Source: Pilimelia anulata | GTDB lineage: Bacteria; Actinomycetota; Actinomycetes; Mycobacteriales; Micromonosporaceae | Assembly (NCBI RefSeq): GCF_014647895.1 | Contig: NZ_BMQB01000002.1 | Span: 1 to 64,000, forward strand | Length of the DNA: 64,000 nt | Direction of reading: 5' to 3' | Shown: positions 55,594-63,924 of the stretch, one piece after another | Layout of the letters: every line of letters begins with the position of its first letter | Position numbering within the stretch: the first letter of the stretch is position 1 | Translations under genes and position numbers: made by a program | The notes under the pieces: model-generated | Databases searched by the model: none | The model's input: the letters and a program-made list of their open reading frames with translations, nothing else | Told to the model about the DNA's origin: nothing

Positions 55594-56936
55594 CAGCCCT
55601 CCAGCCCGTGCGCGTTGGCCATGGTGGCGCCGGCGGTGAGCAGCGTGACCAGGTCGTTCCAGGCCGCCGCCGCGGTGCTCGGCTTGTCGAAGTCCTGCCG
55701 GAGGAAGTCGAGGATCTGCGGCCACAGGACCTGCGCCAGGTCCGCCTCCGGGTTGGTGCCGGTGACGTACGCGCCGATCTCGACCAGCTCGCGGACGTCC
55801 CGGTGCGCGGCCAGCAGCCGGCGCAGCGCGGTGGCCGCGGCCCGTTGTTCGGCGGACGTGACCGTGGTGGCCAGCCGGGAGATCGACTCAAGTGCGTCGA
55901 TCGACGGGAAGTGCCCGGCGGTGGCGAGCTTGCGGTCCAGCACGACGTGGCCGTCGAGGATCGACCGGGCGGCGTCGGCGATCGGCTCGTTGTGGTCGTC
56001 GCCCTCGACGAGCACGGTGTACAGGCCGGTGATGGTGCCGCGCTCGCCGGGGCCGGCGCGCTCCATCAGCGAGGCGAGCATGCCGAAGACCGACGGCGGG
56101 TACCCGCGGGTGGCCGGCGGCTCGCCGACCGACAGGCCGACCTCGCGCTGGGCCATCGCGGTCCGGGTGACCGAGTCCATCATCAGCAGCACGTCGGCGC
56201 CGGTGTCCCGGAACCACTCGGCGATCCGGGTGGCGGCGAACGCCGCGCGCAGCCGGACCAGCGGCGGCTGGTCGCTGGTGGCCACGACGACGACCGAGCG
56301 GGCCAGGCCCTCGGGGCCGAGGTCGTTCTCGATGAACTCGCGGACCTCGCGGCCCCGCTCGCCGATCAGCGCGATCACGTTGATCTGGGCGTCGGTACCG
56401 CGGGTGATCATGGACATCAGCGTCGACTTGCCGACGCCGGAGCCGGCGAAGATGCCGAGGCGCTGGCCGCGGCCGACCGGGACGAGGGTGTCCAGGGCGC
56501 GGACGCCGAGCGCCATCGGCTGGGTGATCCGCTGCCGGGCCAGGGCGGCCGGGGGGGCGGCGTTGATCCCGACGTACGTGCAGTCGAGCAGCGGGCCGAG
56601 CCCGTCCATCGGGCGGCCGAGGCCGTCGAGCACCCGGCCGCGCAGGCCGCCGCCGACGGGGACCTGGAGCGGGGCGCCGGTGTTGACCGCCGGCGAGCCG
56701 CTGCCGACGCCGTTGAGCGAGCCCAGGGGCAGGCACTGGAGCCGGCTGCCGTCCAGGGCGGTGACCTCGGCCAGCATCTCGTCCTCGCCGCTGCCGATGC
56801 GCAGCAGGTCGCCGACGCGCCCGCCGATCCCCTCGACGGTCAGCCGCAGGCCGACGGCGCCCGTCACCGAGCCGGTGACGAGCGGGGCGGCCGCGTGGGT
56901 GGCACGCGTCAGGCGATCGGCGAGAGCGATGGTCAC
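55593..56936 (-). CDS. fliI: Flagellum-specific export ATPase FliI
   Basis: A 447-residue ATPase that powers export with FliH and FliJ. The Walker A motif is GIFAGSGVGKSTLM; Walker B lies in ADVLLMMDSVTR, and GERGREVREFIE and SVFGMLASLMERAG are FliI signatures. The N-terminal beta-barrel and C-terminal helical domain are present and length is normal. GTG 56936 overlaps the fliH stop (GTGA). Confidence 0.95.
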   Translation of the reverse strand: MTIALADRLTRATHAAAPLVTGSVTGAVGLRLTVEGIGGRVGDLLRIGSGEDEMLAEVTALDGSRLQCLPLGSLNGVGSGSPAVNTGAPLQVPVGGGLRGRVLDGLGRPMDGLGPLLDCTYVGINAAPPAALARQRITQPMALGVRALDTLVPVGRGQRLGIFAGSGVGKSTLMSMITRGTDAQINVIALIGERGREVREFIENDLGPEGLARSVVVVATSDQPPLVRLRAAFAATRIAEWFRDTGADVLLMMDSVTRTAMAQREVGLSVGEPPATRGYPPSVFGMLASLMERAGPGERGTITGLYTVLVEGDDHNEPIADAARSILDGHVVLDRKLATAGHFPSIDALESISRLATTVTSAEQRAAATALRRLLAAHRDVRELVEIGAYVTGTNPEADLAQVLWPQILDFLRQDFDKPSTAAAAWNDLVTLLTAGATMANAHGLEG

Positions 56937-57652
56937 GAGGCGAGAACCTCCCGGGCGCGGGCGAGCGCGTTGGCGACGGTGGCATCGATGCGGGTGACGC
57001 CGTAGGTGGCGGTGGCATCACCGGGCTGGAGGTCGGGGTCCGGGTGGACCGTGACCGTCCGACCATCAATACTCTGGGTCGCCGCGGTTGCGGATCCGGT
57101 GAGCGCCCGGTGATCGGCAGGGTGCAGCCGCACCGTCACGTCCTCGGTGGTCGGCGCCATGGCCAGGGCCCGGCGGACCGCGTGCAGCGCGCTGTCCGGG
57201 TTCTTGTCGATCTCGTACCCGATGATCGCTTCCGCCAGCGCCGTCGCCGACGCGAGGATCGTGGCGGTCAGGTCGCCCATGGCCGCGGTCTCCCGCTGCT
57301 CGATGCCCCGGACCGCGCCGGCCACCGCGGCCATCGCCCGGTGCAGGGCGGCGTCGCGGGCGGCGTCGGCCGCGGCCGTGGCGGCGGCGAGCCGCTCGGC
57401 GGCGGCCGCGGCGGCGATCCGGGCCGCCCGCTGGCCCTGGGCCCAGCCGTCGGCGTAGCCGGCGGTCCGGGCGGCGTCCTGCTGGTGGGCGACCAGGTGG
57501 CTGGGCGCCGGTACGGCCTCGCGCAGGTCGGTGCCGAAGTCGGCGGCCGCCACGGCCGCCGCGTCGGCCCCACGCAGCACGCTGGGCTGGGTGGCCCCGG
57601 GCGCCCCGTCGGTCGCCCAGGGGGCCAGCGTGGCCTCAGTCGACGAACTCAT
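56933..57652 (-). CDS. fliH: Flagellar assembly protein FliH
   Basis: A 239-residue regulator that holds the FliI ATPase at the C-ring. A helical, Ala-rich centre (about 60-130, including GYADGWAQGQRAARIAAAAAA) is a likely coiled coil. The C-terminal domain has VTVRLHPADHRAL and VTVHPDPDLQPGDA as in FliH/YscL. The ATG at 57652 is chosen; a GTG at 57664 is possible. Overlaps fliG by 17 nt. Confidence 0.88.
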   Translation of the reverse strand: MSSSTEATLAPWATDGAPGATQPSVLRGADAAAVAAADFGTDLREAVPAPSHLVAHQQDAARTAGYADGWAQGQRAARIAAAAAAERLAAATAAADAARDAALHRAMAAVAGAVRGIEQRETAAMGDLTATILASATALAEAIIGYEIDKNPDSALHAVRRALAMAPTTEDVTVRLHPADHRALTGSATAATQSIDGRTVTVHPDPDLQPGDATATYGVTRIDATVANALARAREVLAS

Positions 57653-58670
57653 CGTCGTCACCACCCCGGTTGATCTCGATCTGGCCGGACTCCTCCAGCG
57701 AGCGGATCGCCTGGACGATCTTCGCCTGGGCCTCCTCGACCTGGCGCAGCCGGACCGGGCCGAGCAGGTCGATCTCCTCGGTGAGGTTCTCCCGGGCCCG
57801 CTCGGACAGGTTCCGGGTGACCTTGTCCCGGACGGTGTCGCTGACGCCCTTGAGCGCGATGGCGAGGTCGTTCATCTCGACCGAGCGCAGCACGAGCTGG
57901 ACGGCGCGGTCCTCGAGCAGCGTGATGTCCTCGAACATGAACATCCGGCGCCGGATCTCCTCGGCGATCTCCGGGTTGCGGGCCTCCAGGCCCTCCAGGA
58001 TCAGCCGCTCGGTACCCCGGTCGGCCCGGTTGATGATGTCGACCAGCGGCTGCAGGCCGCCGACGGTGGACAGCTCGGTCGGCTGGAGCACGGTGGAGAT
58101 CTTGCGCTCCAGCGCCTGCTCGACCTGGCGGATGATCTCCGGCGAGGTGCGGTCCATCACGGCGATCCGGTGCGCGACGTCGGCCTGCACCTCCGGGGTG
58201 AGCCCGGACAGGATCTGCGACGCCACGGTGGAGGTGGCGTGCGCGAGCACCAGCGCGATGGTCTGCGGGTGCTCGTGCTGGATGAACGAGAGCACCTGGC
58301 GCGGGTCGGCGTGGTTGATGAACTTGAACGGCATGTCGGTGACCGTGACCGAGAGCCGGTCCAGGATCGCCGCGGCCTTCTCCTTGCCGAGCGTGGCCTC
58401 GAGCATCTCCCGGGCGTGGTCCAGGCCGCCGGTGGTGGCCAGCCGGTGCGTGGAGGCCATCAGCGCGAACTCGTCGAGCACGCCGTGGGCGGTGTCGGCG
58501 TCGACCGACTCGATCCGGGCGATCTCGGCCATCAACTCCTCGACCTCGCCCTCCCGCATCTGGGCGAGAATCTTCGACGAGTCCTCCTTGCTCATCTGCA
58601 GCAGCATCACGGCGGCCTTGCGCAGGCCGGTCATCTCGCCGGTGGTCGCAACAGTCGACATCTGGCTCAT
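57636..58670 (-). CDS. fliG: Flagellar motor switch protein FliG
   Basis: A 344-residue C-ring protein that takes torque from MotA. GLRKAAVMLLQMSKEDSSKIL, the EHPQTIALVLAH repeat and MFMFEDITLLEDRAVQLVLR are diagnostic. The C-terminal charged ridge facing MotA includes DLAIALKGVSDTVRDKV. Two ATG codons near the start (58670 and 58661) share the GGGAGGGG site; the first is used here. Confidence 0.95.
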   Translation of the reverse strand: MSQMSTVATTGEMTGLRKAAVMLLQMSKEDSSKILAQMREGEVEELMAEIARIESVDADTAHGVLDEFALMASTHRLATTGGLDHAREMLEATLGKEKAAAILDRLSVTVTDMPFKFINHADPRQVLSFIQHEHPQTIALVLAHATSTVASQILSGLTPEVQADVAHRIAVMDRTSPEIIRQVEQALERKISTVLQPTELSTVGGLQPLVDIINRADRGTERLILEGLEARNPEIAEEIRRRMFMFEDITLLEDRAVQLVLRSVEMNDLAIALKGVSDTVRDKVTRNLSERARENLTEEIDLLGPVRLRQVEEAQAKIVQAIRSLEESGQIEINRGGDDDEFVD

Positions 58671-58681
58671 CCCCTCCCGCT

Positions 58682-60277
58682 TCAGCCGCGCCGGTCGGCG
58701 AGCCAGCTACGCAGCAGCACTGCGACTTCCTCCGGCTGGTTGGCCACCATCTCGGAGATCTCCTCGCGACGGTTCACGCCGTCGTCGCTGCCGGCCTCCA
58801 GCGCCCGGGCACCCCGGCCGCCCTCGATCGCGCGGGCCGCGTCGGCCTCGGCGATCAGCGCCGCCTGCATCTCGGCGAGCTGGGCGATCTCGTCGTCGGT
58901 CAGCTTCTTGCGCTTCTTCCGGCTGCCCAGCCAGGCCAGCAGGATCAGGATCAGCACGATCAGGACCAGCCCGCCGGTCTTGGCCATGCCCAGGAGCTGC
59001 TCGTTCTTCTCGGCCGCGGTGGCCTTGTCCGAGTCGGCCTTGGCGCTGTCGGCGGCGGCGGTGCTGAACGGCGCCATCGTGACGGCCATGGTGTCGCCGC
59101 GCTGCGGGTTCAGGCCGACGGCCGCGGACACCATCTGCTGCACCTGGGTCTGGTCGATCCCGGCCGCGGTGGTCTGGTCCAGCAGGACCGAGACGCTCAG
59201 CCGGCGGACGCTGCCCGGCGCGGCCTTGCGGGTCTCCTCGACGACGCCGACGGCGTTGCGCCGGGCCTCCTCGGTCGAGTCGTACTGGCCGCTGCCGCCG
59301 TTGGCACCGTTCGGGACCTGGATGTTGTCCGGGCCCAGGACGCCGCCGCTGCCGCTGCCGGCGCCGGTGTACTTCTCGTTCTTGGTGGTCTCGGTCAGCG
59401 GCGGGACGGCCGGGTCGGCCACGTACCGCTGCGACTTGGTCTCGGTCTCGTCGAAGTCCAGCTCGCTGGTGGTCTTGACGATCGCCTTGCCGGGGCCGAC
59501 GAGGTTCTCCAGCATCTTGGTGACGGCGCTGTTCATCCGCGTGTCGAAGTCGCTGGTGGCCTTGTCGCGCTGGTCGCCGCCGGACGCGCCGCCGGCGGTG
59601 CCGCGGCCGTCGCCGGTGGACAGGACGGTGCCGGCGGCGTCGGCGACGGTCACGTTCTTCGGGTCGAGGCCCTCGACCGAGGAGGCGACCAGGTGGACGA
59701 TCGCCTGGACCTGCTCGTCGTCGAGCGAGGCGCCGGCCCGGGTGGTGATCATGACGGACGCGGTGGTCTTCTTCTCGTCGTCCGAGAAGATGTCCTTCTG
59801 CGGCAGCACCAGGTGCACGTTGGCGCCCTGCACGCCGTCGATCGACGTGATGGTCTTGGTCAGCTCGCCCTCCAGGGCGCGCTGGTAGCCGATGTGCTGC
59901 ATGAAGTCGCTGGTGGTGACGCCCTGCTTGTCCAGGAGCGCGTAGCCGGTGTCGGCCTGGGCCGGCAGGCCCTCGCCGCTCATCTGGATCCGCAGGTCGT
60001 AGACCTGGTCGTTCGGGACCATGATGGTCTTGCCGCCGTCGGTCAGCTCGTACTCGACGCCGGTGCCGGACAGGTTCTCGACGATCGCCGCGGCGTCCTC
60101 GCCGGACAGGTTCGAGAACAGCGGCGCCATGGCCGGCTTCGACGCCCAGGTGGCGAAGAAGTATCCCCCGATGGCCAGCGCCAGGATCCCGAGGATCGTG
60201 ACGGCCTTCTGGCCGGTGGTGAAGGAGGAGAAGATGCCGCCGAGGCGGCGCAGCGGTGCGGGAATCCGGTCACCCAT
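58682..60277 (-). CDS. fliF: Flagellar MS-ring protein FliF
   Basis: A 531-residue ring protein with two membrane helices (about 27-46 and 432-451). Between them lie the YscJ-type ring-building domain (MAPLFSNLSGEDAAAIVENL, LEGELTKTITSIDGVQGANVH, LVLPQK) and a Gly/Ser-rich insert (about 295-315). The C-terminal cytosolic tail ends with EEVAVLLRSWLADR, the FliG-binding peptide. Starts at ATG 60277, one base after the fliE stop. Confidence 0.95.
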   Translation of the reverse strand: MGDRIPAPLRRLGGIFSSFTTGQKAVTILGILALAIGGYFFATWASKPAMAPLFSNLSGEDAAAIVENLSGTGVEYELTDGGKTIMVPNDQVYDLRIQMSGEGLPAQADTGYALLDKQGVTTSDFMQHIGYQRALEGELTKTITSIDGVQGANVHLVLPQKDIFSDDEKKTTASVMITTRAGASLDDEQVQAIVHLVASSVEGLDPKNVTVADAAGTVLSTGDGRGTAGGASGGDQRDKATSDFDTRMNSAVTKMLENLVGPGKAIVKTTSELDFDETETKSQRYVADPAVPPLTETTKNEKYTGAGSGSGGVLGPDNIQVPNGANGGSGQYDSTEEARRNAVGVVEETRKAAPGSVRRLSVSVLLDQTTAAGIDQTQVQQMVSAAVGLNPQRGDTMAVTMAPFSTAAADSAKADSDKATAAEKNEQLLGMAKTGGLVLIVLILILLAWLGSRKKRKKLTDDEIAQLAEMQAALIAEADAARAIEGGRGARALEAGSDDGVNRREEISEMVANQPEEVAVLLRSWLADRRG

Positions 60278-60278
60278 A

Positions 60279-60608
60279 TCAGGCCTGCATCCTCATGATC
60301 TCTTGGAACGCCTCTACTGCCTTATTCCGCACCGCCGTCGTGAGCTGGGTCGCGATGCCCGACTCGGCGGAGGCGATCATGTAGTCATGGACATCGGACA
60401 GGGTGCCGGTGGCGGCCTGTACCGAAAGGTCGCTGGTCTTGTTCTGGAGGTCCTGCACGTTCTGGAGGCTGCTCGCCAGGGTGGTGGCGAAGTCCGCGCC
60501 CCCCGTGGCCTCGGTGGCGCCGAGGTCGAGCTTGGTGTCGATCGGGGCGATGGCCTTCGGGCCCTGGATGCCGGCCAGGGAGCCGATGGCGTCGATCGGC
60601 GACGTCAC
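60279..60608 (-). CDS. fliE: Flagellar hook-basal body adaptor FliE
   Basis: A 109-residue helical protein linking the MS ring to the rod. The C-terminal half (VHDYMIASAESGIATQLTT, AVRNKAVEAFQEIMRMQ) is the conserved FliE block. The GTG at 60608 overlaps the flgC stop (GTGA). Confidence 0.93.
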   Translation of the reverse strand: MTSPIDAIGSLAGIQGPKAIAPIDTKLDLGATEATGGADFATTLASSLQNVQDLQNKTSDLSVQAATGTLSDVHDYMIASAESGIATQLTTAVRNKAVEAFQEIMRMQA

Positions 60609-61003
60609 GCGCTACGTCCGAGCTGGAGGGCCGCCTCGTACGCGCCCTTGGCCCGGTCGACGACCGCGAGGTTCGCCTGGTATCCGCGCTGCGCCATGAT
60701 CAGCGATCCCATCTGCTCGGAGAGGTCGATGTCCGGGTACCGGACGTTGCCGTCCGCGTCGGCCAGCGGGTTGTTCGGCTCGTGCACGATCCGGCCGGCC
60801 GCGTCGCCGAACGCCACGCCGCCCACCTGGGCGCCCTTGCCGTCGGCGGCCTCCTGCGCGATCACGAACCGCTCCTGGAACGCGGGGCCGCTGGTGGAGG
60901 CGGCGTTGTTCATGTTCGCGATGTTGTCGGAGACGGAGTCGAGCCACTTGCGGTAGACGGTGACGCCGCTACCGGCGATTCCGATCGAGTCGAACAGCGT
61001 CAT
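60605..61003 (-). CDS. flgC: Flagellar rod protein FlgC
   Basis: A 132-residue proximal rod protein. SIGIAGSGVTVYRKWLD followed by SDNIANMNNA and the C-terminal SLIMAQRGYQANLAVVD are the rod-protein motifs. Its length is that of FlgC (about 135). The ATG at 61003 follows AAGGGG. Confidence 0.94.
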   Translation of the reverse strand: MTLFDSIGIAGSGVTVYRKWLDSVSDNIANMNNAASTSGPAFQERFVIAQEAADGKGAQVGGVAFGDAAGRIVHEPNNPLADADGNVRYPDIDLSEQMGSLIMAQRGYQANLAVVDRAKGAYEAALQLGRSA

Positions 61004-61005
61004 GG

Positions 61006-61362
61006 TCAGGACCCCTTGATGACGGAGCTCAGGCTGCTGTACTTGTTGTCCAGCGCGCGGAGCATGAGCTGGTAGCGCAGGCCGGTGTCGATGTTCGACA
61101 GCGTCTCGCGGTCCAGATTCACGTTGTTGCCGTTGAGGCGGGTGGGCTCGAGCGACTCTGCGGTGGTGGGCTCGACCGCATCGATGTACCCGGCGTTGTC
61201 GGTGGACTCGACCGCGCTGCGCAGCGCGTCCTCGAACTGGACGCGGCCGGCGCGGAAGCCAGGGGTCTCGATGTTGGCGATGTTGTTCGCCGTCACGCGC
61301 TGGCGCTGGGCCAGACCCGTGAGTGCGACGCGCAGAGCTGCCGAGGACACATCGTCGAACAC
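61006..61362 (-). CDS. flgB: Flagellar rod protein FlgB
   Basis: A 118-residue proximal rod protein and first gene of a twelve-gene operon. AQRQRVTANNIANIETPGFRA and the C-terminal RYQLMLRALDNKYSSLSSVIKG are standard. The GTG at 61362 follows GAGGGGAG. A perfect TcrA-like direct repeat lies 118 nt upstream, and no FliA-like promoter was found. Confidence 0.93.
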   Translation of the reverse strand: MFDDVSSAALRVALTGLAQRQRVTANNIANIETPGFRAGRVQFEDALRSAVESTDNAGYIDAVEPTTAESLEPTRLNGNNVNLDRETLSNIDTGLRYQLMLRALDNKYSSLSSVIKGS

Positions 61363-61480
61363 TTCGCAGCCGCTCCCCTCTTGGCTTTGCTGCGTCGGTC
61401 GCCTTGTCCGTGGCGGTGGTGGTGAGCTCCTTGCTCACCCACTACATTCGGTGGCTCCGGTAGCGACACAATGTGATGCT

Positions 61481-61498
61481 CGGTTGCCGGTCGGTTGC
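61481..61498 (-). promoter_or_regulatory. TcrA-box-like direct repeat upstream of flgB
   Basis: On the minus strand GCAACCG-ACCG-GCAACCG, a perfect fit to nnGCA(A/C)CCG-n4-GCA(A/C)CCGn as I recall it for TcrA of Actinoplanes missouriensis. It lies 118 nt before the flgB GTG and in the same orientation, consistent with activation of the main flagellar operon. Confidence 0.65.
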
Positions 61499-61516
61499 CC
61501 CTCGCGAATCCGGCCG

Positions 61517-61557
61517 AAAAAGCGCGAGGGACCCCACCGCTTGCGCGGGGAGTCCCT
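61517..61557 (-). terminator. Intrinsic terminator of the fliD operon, with T-run
   Basis: On the minus strand AGGGACTCCCC pairs with GGGGTCCCT (one bulge) over an 11-nt loop, followed by CGCGCTTTTT. It lies 18 nt after the stop of the small gene that ends the fliD-fliS operon. It is one of the few classic T-tailed terminators in the window. Confidence 0.8.
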
Positions 61558-61575
61558 GATCGGGCGCTTGCGGCG

Positions 61576-61902
61576 CTAGAGCGCCTGGTCGACGTACGTG
61601 GGCGGGGTCTTGCCCGGATTTCCGTTCTCGACCCGCGCGGCGAACGCCGCCTGCCGCCGGTTGGCGGTCATCGTGCCGGTCAGGGCCTGCGCCGCGGCGA
61701 GCTGCCGCCGCAGGATCGCCTCCGCGCGCGGGCGCAGCTCGGTCGGCAGCGGGCCGATGTCGGCCGGCGGCCGCCAGGGCGGCGGGCTCGCGAGGTCCCG
61801 GTACCGGTGGCTCTCGGCGATCAGCGTCTCGACGGCCTCGACGTCCGCCTCGCAGGCGTCCAGGGCGGCGACCCAGGCGGTTCGCCACTCGTCGGTGGTC
61901 AT
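61576..61902 (-). CDS. Small helical protein after fliS, possible FliT-type chaperone
   Basis: A 108-residue, mostly helical, acidic-then-basic protein (EWRTAWVAALDACEADVEAVE, LRRQLAAAQALTGTMTANR). I do not recognise a family. Small export chaperones such as FliT or FlgN are encoded here after fliD and fliS in many bacteria, so a chaperone for the filament cap or another late substrate is the likely role. The start ATG 61902 has GAGG upstream. Confidence 0.65.
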   Translation of the reverse strand: MTTDEWRTAWVAALDACEADVEAVETLIAESHRYRDLASPPPWRPPADIGPLPTELRPRAEAILRRQLAAAQALTGTMTANRRQAAFAARVENGNPGKTPPTYVDQAL

Positions 61903-61912
61903 CGCGGGGGCC

Positions 61913-62305
61913 TCAGGCGGCGCTGGCGGCGGTCGTGGCCGCGGCCTCGCGCCAGGCGTCGCGCAGCGGCTCCATCAGGGCGCGGCAGCCCGCCACCCGG
62001 TCGGCGTCGCGGCGGACATTGGCCTGGATCAGCTCGGTCATGACGAACTCGTACAGCCGGGCCAGCCCGGGGCCGCCCTCCCACGCGTCGGTGTCCAGCG
62101 AGGCGCGCAGCTCCAGGACGATGTCCTGGGCGTGCAGGAGCTGCTGCGAGGCGGCGCCGCGGTCGCCGTCGCGCAGGGCCTGCTCGCCGCGGGCGAGGTC
62201 CAGGACCAGCCGGTCGTACAGCATCACCAGCAGCCGGGCCGGCGAGGCGGTGGCGACGGCGTCGGCCAGGTACCGGTTGCGCAGGGCGTCGTTCGGCATC
62301 GTCAT
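61913..62305 (-). CDS. fliS: Flagellin export chaperone FliS
   Basis: A 130-residue helical bundle that keeps flagellin unfolded in the cytosol. RNRYLADAVATASPARLLVMLYDRLVLDL is the family start in two conserved blocks (N-R-Y-L and L-L-x-M-L-Y-D), and LYEFVMTELIQANVRRD follows. The ATG at 62305 follows AAAGGTGAG. Located between fliD and the small chaperone-like gene. Confidence 0.93.
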   Translation of the reverse strand: MTMPNDALRNRYLADAVATASPARLLVMLYDRLVLDLARGEQALRDGDRGAASQQLLHAQDIVLELRASLDTDAWEGGPGLARLYEFVMTELIQANVRRDADRVAGCRALMEPLRDAWREAAATTAASAA

Positions 62306-62356
62306 GAACTGCTCACCTTTGGTCGGGGTCGGGCGGGTGGTGGTTACCGGTCCCGG

Positions 62357-63823
62357 CTAGGACGGAAGGCTGTTGATCTGACCGGCGAGCCAGCTCGACT
62401 GCTGCTGCATGGAGCTGAGCGCCGTCTCGAGGGCCGTGAACTGGCGCTCGAGGGTGTTCCGGCGGATCTCCAGGCGGGAGTCCCACTGTGCTACTCGGTC
62501 GTTGAGGTCGCCGATGAAGTCATTCTTGCGCTTGATCATCCCGCCGAGGATGCCCTCCTTGGCGCCCACCGACGAGCCGTCGGTGGGCAGCCGGACGCCC
62601 TCGGTGGCGATGAGGCTGAGCGCCTCCAGCTTGCGGCCGACGCCCTTGGCGCTGTCCCAGCCGGGGTTGAAGGCCGTGCTGGCGTTGGCGTGGGCCACGT
62701 TGTCGTACGAGTCGAACAGCGCCTGGGTGCCGAGGGAGTCCTCGCTGTAGGCGGTGTTGAAGGTGTCCTTGTTGAAGGTGATCTTCCCGTACCGGTCCAC
62801 CTCGATGCCGACCTTGCTGAAGCTGCCCAGGTCGGCCCCGCCGCCGGCGATGGCGCCGGTGATGTCCTGGCTGAGCTTGCGCATGGTCGCGTCGCCGGCG
62901 AGCGGGCCGGCGGCGACGTCGCCGCTCTTCTTCTTGGTCTGGGTGGCGATCTCGGTCAGGGCCGCGTTGGCGGCGTCGACGAGCGCCTGCACCTTGGTGG
63001 CCATGGCGGCCGGGTCGGCGCCGATGGTCACGGTCACCGGGTTGTCGCTGGCGCCCTGCACCTTGTTCGCGGTCACGGTGACGCCGGGGATGACGTCGGT
63101 GAAGGTGTTGCTGGCGGAGGTGATGGTGTAGGTGTTGGTGGTGCCCACGGTGAGCTGCGCGTCGGCGCCCTGGGCGGTGATCGCGGCCGCGCCGAGGTCC
63201 AGCGCCGCCGGCACGTCGTCACCCGGGTCGCCGTTGGCGAACGCGGTGGCGAAGGCGGAGTTGGCGCCGCTCTCGGTGGCGGTGAGCTGGAGCGTGTACT
63301 GGCCGGGGGAGACCTGGACCGCGGCGGCCTTGTAGGCGGCGTTCGGGGTCTCGTTGATCTTCTTCACGACCGACGACAGCGAGGCGTCGGCGGGGGTGAT
63401 GGTCGTGGTGCTGCCGTCGGCGAGCAGGATGTCCATGGTGCCGCCGGTGATCACCGGGGAGCCCGTGGCGTCGGTGGCGGAGGTGACGCGGCCGCCGAAG
63501 GTGACGGTGTGGGCGGCGGCGAGGCTGTCCACCTTGAAGGTCAGCGAGCCGGTGGCGGCGCCGTTGCCGGCGCTCACGCCGGCGGCGTCCGAGCTGGACG
63601 TGGCCTTGACGGCACCCCAGGAGCCGGCGGTGGTCAGTGCCTTCGAGGCGGTCACCAGCGCGGCCATCTTGGTGTTGATGGACTGGTACGCCGTGACGGC
63701 CTTGTTCTGGGCCGTGATCTTGTTCTTGAGCGCCGTCTGTGGCATCGACTCGACGGACATGAGCTTGGTGATCAGGCTGGTCGTGTCCAGACCGGACGCG
63801 AGGCCGTCGACGCTCATTGCCAT
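62357..63823 (-). CDS. fliD: Filament cap protein FliD (hook-associated protein 2)
   Basis: A 488-residue cap protein placed at the growing filament tip to fold flagellin. The N-terminal SVDGLASGLDTTSLITKLM with MSVESMPQTALKNK and the C-terminal coiled coil (LEIRRNTLERQFTALETAL, MQQQSSWLAGQINSLP) are typical. The middle beta domains are variable. ATG 63823 follows AGGGAG. Confidence 0.94.
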   Translation of the reverse strand: MAMSVDGLASGLDTTSLITKLMSVESMPQTALKNKITAQNKAVTAYQSINTKMAALVTASKALTTAGSWGAVKATSSSDAAGVSAGNGAATGSLTFKVDSLAAAHTVTFGGRVTSATDATGSPVITGGTMDILLADGSTTTITPADASLSSVVKKINETPNAAYKAAAVQVSPGQYTLQLTATESGANSAFATAFANGDPGDDVPAALDLGAAAITAQGADAQLTVGTTNTYTITSASNTFTDVIPGVTVTANKVQGASDNPVTVTIGADPAAMATKVQALVDAANAALTEIATQTKKKSGDVAAGPLAGDATMRKLSQDITGAIAGGGADLGSFSKVGIEVDRYGKITFNKDTFNTAYSEDSLGTQALFDSYDNVAHANASTAFNPGWDSAKGVGRKLEALSLIATEGVRLPTDGSSVGAKEGILGGMIKRKNDFIGDLNDRVAQWDSRLEIRRNTLERQFTALETALSSMQQQSSWLAGQINSLPS

Positions 63824-63855
63824 GGTCGGCTCCCTACGGTGGGGTGGGATGGTGC

Positions 63856-63885
63856 GGGGCGGCCGGCGATGACGCCGACCGCCCC
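63856..63885 (-). terminator. Hairpin terminator of fliC
   Basis: GGGGCGGTCGGCG pairs with CGCCGGCCGCCCC (13 bp, one G-U) around TCAT, 39 nt after the fliC stop. On the minus strand the AT-rich part lies before the stem rather than after it, so termination would depend on the stem alone. Confidence 0.6.
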
Positions 63886-63924
63886 GTATTCAGTTGTTAT
63901 TCAGTTTTATGTGAAGTTTTGGGA

